Below, piece by piece: positions 34,245 through 41,182 of a stretch of DNA of 64,000 nt. Positions within the stretch are counted from its first letter, which is position 1. The number at the start of each line of letters is the position of its first letter. Under the pieces are notes generated by a model, which was not told where the DNA came from, made no database searches, and was given only the letters and a program-made list of their open reading frames with translations. The translations under genes were made by a program, and so were the position numbers. This DNA comes from Paenilisteria newyorkensis (GTDB taxonomy: Bacteria > Bacillota > Bacilli > Lactobacillales > Listeriaceae): assembly GCF_000766145.1 (NCBI RefSeq), contig NZ_JNFB01000009.1:18563-82562 (forward strand). Direction: 5' to 3'.

Positions 34245-36199
34245 TACATCCCATCCTTTATTAAATGCTCATATATTTCCTCAGCCGTCTCAAGCGTCAT
34301 CAGCTTTTCCAGCCACTTTTTATTATCAATATAATTGTAAAATTGCTCGTATACCGCGTCTAAATTTAAACCATTATTCTCGGTCAGCGCGATGAAAAAT
34401 ATTTTATCAACGTCCACCAGTCCCCATTTCACTGGTTTCTTGAGTGTCGCAATGACGATCGCCGACTTCTTAATCAGCGCTGGATCCGCGTGCGGCGTCG
34501 CCATGTCATCAAACGATGTGAACGACAATTCCTCCCGCAAAAGGGCGCTCTTCACAATGCCCGGCTTCGCGATATCACGCGCAATCAGCATCTCGCCAAT
34601 CTCGGTAATCGCCGCTTCCATCGTCGTAACCTCCAACCCCGCTAAAATATGTTCGGGCTGGATTAAATCTAAAAACGGCTGACTCACATTCTTCTTTCGG
34701 CGCTTCACCTTGTCCATATGCCGCTCCACTTGTTGCAAGTCCTCCTTGTTCATCATCGGGCTCACGACAATACTTGGCACCGTTTCCAGTTCGAGATAAA
34801 TCGTGCTAATAACGAGATCCACATCAACGTCCGACTCCATCATCGCTTGCACGGATAGGATTTTTTCAATCTGAATCATCGGGAAATATTTCTTAATTCT
34901 GGCGGCAAGCAATCTCGATGAACCCAGGCCAGTACTGCACACAAGCACCACCCGAATTAGATCAGGGAAGGAACGCATTCGCTCGTGATACGCCTCGAAA
35001 TGAAGCGCGATATAAGCCGTTTCATCTTCATTCACTTGCACCTCGTATTTCGCCTCCACCTCCGTTTTCAAATACAGCGCTTCCTCAAACGCTCGCGGGA
35101 AGTTTTGCTTAATTTTACTGAGGTACGGATTTTTAAAATTCATGCCGAGCTTCAATCGATTAATCGCCGACTTCACGTGTGTCGCCAAGCCTTCTAGCAA
35201 CTCTTGATCATATTCCGTTTCCGCCAAACATGCCGTCACAAATTCCGATACATCATCTTGCACTTGGTTGCTGAGAAACCTGTTATTTCGTTGATTGTAA
35301 GCCGCTGCGAGGTGAATCTGAATATAGCCAATTTCAAAATCAGGAATCGTGATATCCAGTCGCGTTTCAAGCATCTCGACAAGCGTTTCCGTGTTTTGTT
35401 GTTGGGAATCCAGCGCATCTTTCATCAGACTGTTCACCTGATTTCCAACGTACTCTTTTTTGCGAATCCGTTCTACCGCAATGGCTAGGTGAATCACAAT
35501 CGATTGGAAAGCATAGTCGGTAAACGCGAAATCATACGTCTCACTGAACTCGCGCACAATCGAGATAATCTCTTTTAAACCCTCTTCTGGAAAAATTCCG
35601 GTCACATCCGCTTGAATCGTATCGAAAGCTTGGAGCACCTTCTCGCCTTCTTGTTTCAAATACCAGTTGTTGCCCCAAAAATTGTGGATAAACTTCGACG
35701 TCAAGGCGCGCTTTTCTTGTTCGTTGATGCGGAGTTTCATACCCTTACTCGGCTTTTTATAGAGCGTCACGCCTTCTTTTGCAAGTATTTTCGTCACTTC
35801 GATCATGTCTTTTTCAATCGTTCCGCGGCTGATGTAGAGCGCTTCGGAAAGCTCCTGAATCGTCACGTAATCGCTTGCTTTTAGTAACGTACTGAAAATG
35901 TAAATCACGCGCTCTTCTTTTGTGGAAGGAACGAGGCTCACTTGGTTGCCTAGGAAACGGGTGACTTGCGCCAAGTCCTCGCTATTCCCGTCAATATAGA
36001 CGCCGACTTTCGGTTTACGAACGACCGTCATGCCGAATTCTTTTAGGAACTGATCGATTTCTTTCAAGGAATTGGATACTGTTTTTTCGGAGAGACTTAA
36101 GTGATCCGCAATGTCTCCCACACGTGTCTGGCCTGCTTTCATTAAAAACTGAATGATATTCTTTTCGCGATTTGCAATCATTTTAGTTACCGCTTTCAT
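34244..36199 (-). CDS. PRD-containing MtlR/LicR-type transcriptional activator
   Basis: 651 aa: helix-turn-helix (RVGDIADHLSLSEKTVSNSL), a second HTH (IQELSEALYISRGTIEKDM), two PTS regulation domains with conserved histidines (SIVIHLAIAVERI and EIGYIQIHLAAAY), an EIIB-like domain (VVLVCSTGLGSSRLLAARI) and a C-terminal EIIA domain with H in MATPHADPALI. It senses sugar supply through HPr and EII phosphorylation and should activate the PTS/GH38 genes behind it. First gene of the operon; ATG at 36199 with AAGGA. E. coli MngR is GntR-like, so control differs here. Confidence 0.93.
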   Translation of the reverse strand: MKAVTKMIANREKNIIQFLMKAGQTRVGDIADHLSLSEKTVSNSLKEIDQFLKEFGMTVVRKPKVGVYIDGNSEDLAQVTRFLGNQVSLVPSTKEERVIYIFSTLLKASDYVTIQELSEALYISRGTIEKDMIEVTKILAKEGVTLYKKPSKGMKLRINEQEKRALTSKFIHNFWGNNWYLKQEGEKVLQAFDTIQADVTGIFPEEGLKEIISIVREFSETYDFAFTDYAFQSIVIHLAIAVERIRKKEYVGNQVNSLMKDALDSQQQNTETLVEMLETRLDITIPDFEIGYIQIHLAAAYNQRNNRFLSNQVQDDVSEFVTACLAETEYDQELLEGLATHVKSAINRLKLGMNFKNPYLSKIKQNFPRAFEEALYLKTEVEAKYEVQVNEDETAYIALHFEAYHERMRSFPDLIRVVLVCSTGLGSSRLLAARIKKYFPMIQIEKILSVQAMMESDVDVDLVISTIYLELETVPSIVVSPMMNKEDLQQVERHMDKVKRRKKNVSQPFLDLIQPEHILAGLEVTTMEAAITEIGEMLIARDIAKPGIVKSALLREELSFTSFDDMATPHADPALIKKSAIVIATLKKPVKWGLVDVDKIFFIALTENNGLNLDAVYEQFYNYIDNKKWLEKLMTLETAEEIYEHLIKDGM

Positions 36200-36259
36200 T
36201 TCATATTTCCTTTCCCTGACCTTATTCTATTACAAAGCTTCCTTACCGAAAACTACGAA

Positions 36260-36288
36260 AATTACCGCATTGAATACCGTAATTTTGG
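36260..36288. promoter_or_regulatory. Inverted repeat in the divergent mng-operon/GRP-transporter region
   Basis: AAAATTAC (36260-36267) and GTAATTTT (36281-36288), extended by CCG-like bases inside, about 60 bases upstream of the PRD regulator and 70 upstream of the transporter. It has the size and place of an activator or repressor operator serving both directions. Confidence 0.5.
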
Positions 36289-36356
36289 GATATTGCCGAG
36301 TCATCGTGCGCGTGATAAGTTTAAGTGGCATTATTAAAGATGAGAGGAAGCTTATT

Positions 36357-37214
36357 ATGTTGATTTATTTCGTTGCCTTATTACCGGTTCTTGGTTGGGG
36401 TTTTATGCCCATCATTGCGAACTTACGAAAAAGCACCCCGGAGGAACAATTACTCGGGACGTCGATTAGCGCGCTTCTGTTCGCATGTATTCTATTTTGG
36501 ATTGTATCGCCCGAAATCACGATTAGTTCATTTATCGTCAGTTTCGTGTCGGGTATTTTTTGGAGTTTTGGCCAACTACTGCAATTTAAAGGAATCGCCA
36601 CGTCTAGTGTCGCCAAGGCGATGCCGATTTCCAATGGGACACAACTCGTTGGCGCTACACTATTTGCCGTCCTCATTTTTCAGGAATGGCAGACGGCGAG
36701 CGCGGTTGTAATTGGTATTTTTGCAGTGCTTGTCATTTTGGTTGGAGTGGTCATGACCGGTTTTCAAAAACAGGGGAATCAAATCAAGGAGTCGGTTTCC
36801 ATTCATGTCTACGCTATCGTTATTCTATCTTCCTTCTTTTTAACGCTTTACGTCGTGACAAACCAGCTATTTCACGTGACTGGTTTCGCTATCATCTTAC
36901 CACAAGCCGTCGGGATGCTGACATGCGCCATTGGCATTAATTTAGCGAAAAAATCTGCCATTTCCCGCAAAAATGTGACATTCAACTTGCTGACGGGACT
37001 ATCGTGGTCGATCGCGAACCTTGGCATGTTCCTCGCAACCGCTGTGCTTGGCGTAGCAACGAGTTTCTCGATTTCACAAGCGTGTGTGATTGTGGCGACG
37101 ATTGGCGGAATTCTGATTTTCAAGCAAAAAAAGAGCCCACTCGAGTGGACGTTTATACTTTCGGGGATTGGGTTGATTATGGTTGGGGTTGTGTTGCTGA
37201 GTTTGTTGAAATGA
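36357..37214 (+). CDS. GRP-family sugar uptake protein (GlcU/RbsU-like)
   Basis: 285 aa, ten membrane helices from the ATG at 36357 (GAGGAAG 6 bases upstream); a frame opening at 36153 runs into the divergent gene and is not used. Signature stretches: LPVLGWGFMPIIANL, SGIFWSFGQLLQFKGIATSS, SVAKAMPISNGTQLVGATLF, VGVVMTG. The family moves glucose or ribose by proton symport. It is divergent from the PTS operon, so it may feed or export a related sugar. Confidence 0.9.
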   Translation: MLIYFVALLPVLGWGFMPIIANLRKSTPEEQLLGTSISALLFACILFWIVSPEITISSFIVSFVSGIFWSFGQLLQFKGIATSSVAKAMPISNGTQLVGATLFAVLIFQEWQTASAVVIGIFAVLVILVGVVMTGFQKQGNQIKESVSIHVYAIVILSSFFLTLYVVTNQLFHVTGFAIILPQAVGMLTCAIGINLAKKSAISRKNVTFNLLTGLSWSIANLGMFLATAVLGVATSFSISQACVIVATIGGILIFKQKKSPLEWTFILSGIGLIMVGVVLLSLLK

Positions 37215-37259
37215 CCTATGTTTCAATTTAAAGGCTTTGGAACAAAAAAACTTCCGTAG

Positions 37260-37296
37260 ACAGAGTATATACAATGTATATACTCTGTGTTATAAT
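37260..37296 (+). promoter_or_regulatory. mazEF promoter with perfect 29-bp palindrome operator
   Basis: Perfect inverted repeat with 14-base arms (ACAGAGTATATACA at 37260-37273 and its complement at 37275-37288) around a single central base, immediately upstream of a consensus TATAAT (37291-37296). It covers the -35 and spacer, so a bound MazE-MazF complex would block polymerase. That is how such systems autoregulate. Confidence 0.82.
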
Positions 37297-37324
37297 GAGA
37301 TTATCAATGAAGGAGGTAATTGCT

Positions 37325-37567
37325 ATGACCACAGTTAGTATTAAAAAGTGGGGAAACAGTAAAGCTGTTCGCCTTCCAAATAATATTTTAAACGCGCTAA
37401 ATATTCACGAGAATGATGACCTTTCTGTTGAAGTTGTTGACAATAAAATAATCCTTACCAAAACAGTTGCTGATTTGACTATCGAAGATTTATTCGCCAA
37501 TTACCAAGGTGAGCCTTTTCAATCTGAACTACAAGACTTTGAACCAATCGGTGACGAAAAATGGTGA
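37325..37567 (+). CDS. mazE: MazE-type antitoxin
   Basis: 80 aa from the ATG at 37325 (AAGGAGGT, 7 bases). N-terminal SpoVT/AbrB swapped-hairpin DNA-binding domain (VSIKKWGNSKAVRLPNNILN) and an acidic C-terminal tail (FANYQGEPFQSELQDFEPIG) that would wrap the toxin. The stop TGA overlaps the toxin start as ATGGTGA. Binding to the palindrome at 37260-37288 is expected. Confidence 0.93.
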   Translation: MTTVSIKKWGNSKAVRLPNNILNALNIHENDDLSVEVVDNKIILTKTVADLTIEDLFANYQGEPFQSELQDFEPIGDEKW

Positions 37568-37899
37568 GGCAAGGCGATATCATCAAGATCAACCTAAACC
37601 CTAAGCAAGGGCATGAACAGCAAGGTTATCGCCCCTACATTTGTCTTAGTCATCGCCTAGTAAGCGAACATGCAAATATCGCCATCTTTGCTCCCATAAG
37701 TAATACCCCACGATCATATCCTCTTTATGTACCCTTAATTGATACGGAGACAACAGGAAAAGTATTGCTAGATCAGCTGGTCACCATTGATTATAATGCT
37801 CGCAAATATAATTATGTAGAAACAGTATCTGATCATTTGCTAAATAAGCTTCTAAAATCCGTGAAAGTTATTTTCCAAAAGAATGCGTCCAGTAAATGA
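37561..37899 (+). CDS. mazF: MazF/PemK-type mRNA interferase toxin
   Basis: 112 aa. Motifs: RQGDIIKINLNP, the loop KQGHEQQGYRPYICLS carrying the catalytic-type arginine, and the KVLLDQLVTID strand-turn. It cleaves mRNA at short sequence-specific sites; specificity cannot be deduced. It is closer to the PemK/ChpB style (short, with TGKVLLDQ) than to B. subtilis NdoA. A 21-bp stem terminator lies about 120 bp downstream. Confidence 0.93.
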   Translation: MVRQGDIIKINLNPKQGHEQQGYRPYICLSHRLVSEHANIAIFAPISNTPRSYPLYVPLIDTETTGKVLLDQLVTIDYNARKYNYVETVSDHLLNKLLKSVKVIFQKNASSK

Positions 37900-38016
37900 T
37901 AGCAGGATCTTTATACGTACGCGCTAGTTTATCTGAGTAAACAAAAAAGCTTCTATTACGTCTCTCTTCACAGTTAAAAATATGAGAAAGCTGTTACTAC
38001 ACGCGTGCTTACATCG

Positions 38017-38064
38017 AAAAATACGTATCAAAAATCTAATATCAGATTTTTGATACGTATTTTT
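38017..38064. terminator. Very strong hairpin, 21-bp perfect stem
   Basis: Arms 38017-38037 and 38044-38064 are exact complements with a 6-base loop, with A-run and T-run at the ends, so it works in both directions. It can end mazEF transcription and the small minus-strand gene at 38108. The 117 bases between mazF and the hairpin show no gene. Confidence 0.85.
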
Positions 38065-38107
38065 TACTTCTGAGGAACTTTTGTCTCAGCTTCTGGTAAC
38101 GATAGTA

Positions 38108-38260
38108 TTAAATCAGAGTCAAGAGCGCAAATACAGCTGTTGTCATCAACGACATTAGCATCGGGAATGGGTATCCAGTCGTGAATGCTACATACAAAAA
38201 GCAACCAAAGAAAAATATCATATCTATAACTGAACCTACATTTGAGTTGATAACCCCCAC
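38108..38260 (-). CDS. Putative small membrane protein, 50 aa (or a gene remnant)
   Basis: From a GTG at 38260 (AAAAGGA about 10 bases upstream) the frame gives a hydrophobic peptide with two predicted membrane spans: DMIFFFGCFLYVAFTTGYPF and LMTTAVFALLTLI with a polar start MGVINSNVGS. It ends in TAA. The terminator at 38017-38064 follows in the same direction. The membrane-like pattern argues for a real coding origin; lack of an ATG and small size leave open a truncated remnant of a longer membrane protein. Confidence 0.42.
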   Translation of the reverse strand: MGVINSNVGSVIDMIFFFGCFLYVAFTTGYPFPMLMSLMTTAVFALLTLI

Positions 38261-38335
38261 ACTATCCAATTCCTTTTCATTTTATTTGCATCAATAATCT
38301 ATTCTAACATTTTTCTATGCTGTTTTTATCTATGC

Positions 38336-38388
38336 AAAAAGCACCTCCTGTGGCTTCATGCTAGATGAATGCAACAAGTGATGCTTTG
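38336..38388 (-). terminator. Probable terminator of the 123-aa secreted protein gene
   Basis: Imperfect hairpin: on the minus strand AAAGCATCACTTGTTG pairs partly with CCACAGGAGGTGCTTTTT, ending in a T-run, 22 bases after the stop at 38411. Confidence 0.6.
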
Positions 38389-38410
38389 CCATATTGGTTT
38401 ATCGATCCAA

Positions 38411-38782
38411 TCATTTCGGAGTGAAGTATGCGTATGATTTGTATGTTTGTTTGTTGTATTTCACGACGATTTCGATTTTTACTTTGTAGCCTTTTGTTGC
38501 TGTGCTAATGTTGAATTTCTTAGGTGTGCCAACTTTTCCAGAGATGTATGTTTTTTTAGATTTGTAGAAGATAGTTCCTGTGTACGCTGTATTTTTAGGT
38601 ACACCTGCTACATTCAGCGTAACATTGGTGCGTTGTTTTGGTGTCGTTGTGCTTAGTGATACTTTGACTGGGTTTTTAACTGCCGCTTCTGCTTGGATGC
38701 TCGAAACGCCTGTAACTCCCGCTGAAACTGGTGATAGGACAACCAAGACTGCCATTAGAAATAACGCTATTTTATTTTTCAT
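38411..38782 (-). CDS. Small secreted Ig-fold-like protein
   Basis: 123 aa. Signal peptide with cleavage near QAEAA (about residue 34). The remaining 88 residues alternate strands (VKVSLSTTTPKQRTNVTLNV, TYTGTIFYKSKKTYISGKV, YKVKIEIVVKYNKQTYKSY), consistent with a single beta-sandwich. It has no cell-wall anchor. ATG at 38782 with GAGGGG. The function is unknown. Confidence 0.82.
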   Translation of the reverse strand: MKNKIALFLMAVLVVLSPVSAGVTGVSSIQAEAAVKNPVKVSLSTTTPKQRTNVTLNVAGVPKNTAYTGTIFYKSKKTYISGKVGTPKKFNISTATKGYKVKIEIVVKYNKQTYKSYAYFTPK

Positions 38783-38952
38783 CGACGTGTTTCCCCTCTT
38801 TATTTAAGTATTATTTTTGATAAACCAATACATGACTTATATTACCATGATTGCTCGTATTCTCAAAATTTAACTTCGATTGGGTGCACACAATTTTGTT
38901 TTTCCGGGATTTTTAATTTGTGTTCAACGTAGGAAAAACAGGGATCGATTTG

Positions 38953-39006
38953 TGCTATGCTTAATATGCCGTCTACCTCCAGAGACGAGTATTACTTCTG
39001 GGGAGG
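38953..39006 (+). promoter_or_regulatory. Promoter and SD-sequestering leader of the Fst-like toxin
   Basis: An extended -10 box TGC-TATGCT at 38953-38961 predicts a start near 38968. The leader folds: CCTCCAGA (38976-38983) pairs with TCTGG (38997-39001) and GGAGG (39002-39006). The latter is the toxin's Shine-Dalgarno, so ribosome access is blocked in the folded form, as described for the Fst mRNA of pAD1. Confidence 0.6.
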
Positions 39007-39018
39007 GGGGGTGTCATT

Positions 39019-39123
39019 ATGTTTATCATCATAACAATCCTTGCTCCTATCATTGTTGGTTGTGTCCTTGCAATCTTCAATCGTTGGCTAGAGGCTCGAG
39101 CTAAGGAAAATAAAAAACAGTAG
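39019..39123 (+). CDS. Fst/Ldr-family type I toxin peptide, 34 aa
   Basis: MFIIITILAPIIVGCVLAIF followed by NRWLEARAKENKKQ. The layout matches the Fst family: short N-terminus, one membrane helix with the conserved P-x-x-VG turn, then a W/R-containing charged tail. GGAGGGGG precedes the ATG at 39019 by 7-12 bases. Such peptides insert in the membrane and stop growth when the antisense RNA is lost. The surrounding RNA features (leader hairpin, direct repeats, convergent promoter) support this; toxicity is inference. Confidence 0.8.
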   Translation: MFIIITILAPIIVGCVLAIFNRWLEARAKENKKQ

Positions 39124-39139
39124 ACGGTATTATCTAGCC

Positions 39140-39210
39140 CAAAAAGAAACCCCTGTCTCCTCCACGAGATAGGGGTTTCGCTATTGGTATCACTCTGTTT
39201 ATCATCAACT
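39140..39210 (-). ncRNA. Putative antisense RNA antitoxin (RNA II-like)
   Basis: On the minus strand a TATAAT box at 39217-39222 with TTTACG 17 bases upstream predicts a start near 39210. The RNA would run through the toxin-side 12-mer (39196-39207, complement of TGTTTATCATCA at the toxin start codon, 39020-39031) and end at the hairpin 39146-39179 with TTTTT after it, giving about 70 nt. That is the size and design of Fst-type RNA II. Confidence 0.6.
39146..39179. terminator. Shared terminator of toxin mRNA and antisense RNA
   Basis: 14-bp stem with one G-U (GAAACCCCTGTCTC and GAGATAGGGGTTTC) and a 6-base loop. A T-run follows on the minus strand, only weakly on the plus strand. Confidence 0.82.
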
Positions 39211-39260
39211 ACCTTGATTATATCATGGAAATCGGTATCCGTAAAATAAAATTAGGAATC

Positions 39261-39288
39261 AAAAAAACTGGCCGCGGCCAGTTTTTTT
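39261..39288. terminator. Perfect 28-bp palindrome terminator
   Basis: Seven A, CTGGCC, GGCCAG-type complement, seven T: a fully self-complementary 28-mer (39261-39288), so a bidirectional terminator without a loop spacer. It ends the 33-aa gene on the minus strand, whose stop codon overlaps it. Confidence 0.85.
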
Positions 39289-39388
39289 ATGCGCTGAAAT
39301 AAAATAAGTTTGCTAATACTGCAATCAATGTCCCTAAAAGACAAATTCCCACTAAAACGATTAGCGTCCATACTAATTTGCGGTTCAT
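39287..39388 (-). CDS. Small single-span membrane peptide, 33 aa
   Basis: MNRKLVWTLIVLVGICLLGT followed by LIAVLANLFYFSA: basic start then one long hydrophobic helix. GGGGTGA lies 5 bases before the ATG at 39388, and the stop overlaps a terminator, so it looks like a complete miniature gene. It resembles DUF4044-like small membrane proteins in size and style. It lies just outside the Fst-like locus on the strand of the antisense RNA. Confidence 0.65.
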   Translation of the reverse strand: MNRKLVWTLIVLVGICLLGTLIAVLANLFYFSA

Positions 39389-39427
39389 TCGAATCACCCC
39401 ACGTTTTTTTTGCCACCGATGCGCGCT

Positions 39428-40972
39428 TTATCTGTTATTTGTTTCTATCTTACCATTTACTTGACGTTTTTGCCAGTCAATTAGGCGCTCGTAACTTCCC
39501 ATTAGTTGTGTCGTGATTTGTTGAAAAATTGGTTTGAGTTCATTGTAAATCGCGACATTCTTGGGATTCGGTTGGTAGACATGTGTTGGTGGCAGTTTTT
39601 TCGGGAGCTCAAGGGTTGGTAAAATTTCTAAGGAATGTAGCGCGATGATTGCGGCGCCTAGGCTCGAGCCTTCGATTGTGTGGGGGACGATGACTTCGCG
39701 GTCGAAAACATCGGCGACGAGTTGGCACCAAACCGGATGTTGGGAGAGGCCGCCGGTGACGTGAATTTTGTCGTGCGGGTCGCTCATCACTTCGTAAACG
39801 TGTGCTAAATTAAATGCGATGCCTTCTAAAATGGCGCGGATGAAGTGGGCGCGTTGATGGTTAATGGTGAGTCCGACGAAGCTGCCGCGGATTTGGTCGG
39901 TCCAATAGGGTGCGCGTTCGCCTAGTAAATACGGCTGGAAAAGGAGACCGTTTGCGCCGGGCGGTGTTTGGTTGGTGCTATTGATGAATCCGGTGAAATC
40001 GTTTGCTACGCGCTGGGCGTCTGTGCCGAATTGTTCTAGTCCCCAGGCGAGGACGGCACCACCATTGTTTACTGCGCCGCCTTGTACGAAGTAGCCGTTC
40101 GCGACGCCGTAGCAAAAGGTTCGTTGCCAATCATCGACGTGGTATGTTTTTGTAAGTTTGCGAACTGCGCCGCTTGTTCCGACGGTGAGCGTGACATCGT
40201 GTTCGCCGACGGAGCCGATGCCGACATTGGCAAGCGCGCCGTCACTGCTTCCTATGATGAAAAGTGTGTCTTCTGCGATGACGCTGAGCGCTTCTTTCCA
40301 CGCTGGCTGGATGCCTTGAAAGGAATGCGATTCTGCGACCACTTTTGGCAATTGTGATGCTGTGATTTGCGTAATGTCGAGCGCGAGCGGTTCCCAGTCA
40401 TGCGTCAACATGTTGTAGAGTCCTGACGCAGAAGCCGACGCCTCGTCAATCACGTATTCGCCGAACAGCGCGTGCCAAACATAACTTTTTATCCCGATAT
40501 ACTGAGCCGTTTTCGCCACGACATCCGGAAAATCATCGTGCAACCAGCAGAGTTTCGCGAAAGGGCTCATCGGATGAATCGGCGTCCCCGTTTTCTCATA
40601 CACTTGATGCAAGTAAAAATCGCGCTTTCGGCGTTCCAAAGCCTCGCCACTGCGCTGATCCGCCCACGTAATGCAATTCGTGAGCGGTTCGCCGTCCGCG
40701 TCCACCGCAATCAAACTATGCATCGCCGCGCTAAAAGAAATCGCCCGCAAAGCTTGCGCGTCCACGCCCGCCGTCTCTACCACAGCCCGAATCGCGTCCA
40801 CAACCGCATCCAGAATCACACGCGGCTCCTGCTCCGCCATTCCCAAATCATTCGTCAGCAACGGATAGCCTCGCGATTCCCGCGCCACCAGCTCCCCACT
40901 CGCATCAAAAATCACCGCTTTCGTGCTCGTCGTCCCAATATCGACGCCCATTACATAAACCAAATTTTCCAT
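39428..40972 (-). CDS. gntK: Gluconokinase, FGGY family
   Basis: 514 aa from the ATG at 40972 (GAGGGTGA 5 bases upstream); a start 12 codons earlier is weaker. FGGY kinase: phosphate motif GVDIGTTSTKAVIFD, substrate site with ITWADQRSG, second motif SDGALANVGIGS, VTGGLSQHPVW adenosine site. The set is typical of Firmicute gluconate kinases, making 6-phosphogluconate; a related xylulose or erythritol kinase is possible. It is alone, with no permease or 6-phosphogluconate dehydrogenase beside it. GC content is clearly higher than in the flanking M60 genes. Confidence 0.82.
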   Translation of the reverse strand: MENLVYVMGVDIGTTSTKAVIFDASGELVARESRGYPLLTNDLGMAEQEPRVILDAVVDAIRAVVETAGVDAQALRAISFSAAMHSLIAVDADGEPLTNCITWADQRSGEALERRKRDFYLHQVYEKTGTPIHPMSPFAKLCWLHDDFPDVVAKTAQYIGIKSYVWHALFGEYVIDEASASASGLYNMLTHDWEPLALDITQITASQLPKVVAESHSFQGIQPAWKEALSVIAEDTLFIIGSSDGALANVGIGSVGEHDVTLTVGTSGAVRKLTKTYHVDDWQRTFCYGVANGYFVQGGAVNNGGAVLAWGLEQFGTDAQRVANDFTGFINSTNQTPPGANGLLFQPYLLGERAPYWTDQIRGSFVGLTINHQRAHFIRAILEGIAFNLAHVYEVMSDPHDKIHVTGGLSQHPVWCQLVADVFDREVIVPHTIEGSSLGAAIIALHSLEILPTLELPKKLPPTHVYQPNPKNVAIYNELKPIFQQITTQLMGSYERLIDWQKRQVNGKIETNNR

Positions 40973-41017
40973 CCACGTCACCCTCAATTTTTCCTCATTT
41001 GTCCCCAATTATAACGA

Positions 41018-41047
41018 TAAAAAAAGCGGAGTCAAGGTTTAGCCCTC
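41018..41047. repeat. 30-bp direct repeat, copy 1
   Basis: Identical to 43979-44008: T, seven A, then GCGGAGTCAAGGTTTAGCCC and TC. In copy 2 this is half of a terminator; here the other arm is missing, so this copy looks like a fragment. The two copies enclose the broken M60 gene. Confidence 0.85.
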
Positions 41048-41119
41048 CATCCTACAATTTGTGAACACATGGGCCAGTTTTCGGTTTCATTATGTAGCAT
41101 TCATTCTTGACATACAAAA

Positions 41120-41149
41120 CAAGATGAAGAGCATTGCCACTCTTCACCT
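41120..41149 (-). terminator. Terminator of the frameshifted M60 gene
   Basis: 11-bp stem with one mismatch (AAGATGAAGAG and CTCTTCACCTT, plus-strand reading), 8-base loop, T-rich on the minus strand, 34 bases after the stop at 41183. Confidence 0.75.
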
Positions 41150-41182
41150 TCATTTTCACTTAACATATAGTTCAATTAGCAA

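Noticed and set aside
40472..41014. 180-codon plus-strand frame opposite gntK
   Set aside because: Arginine- and histidine-rich composition typical of an antisense shadow of a GC-rich gene; gntK motifs are unmistakable.
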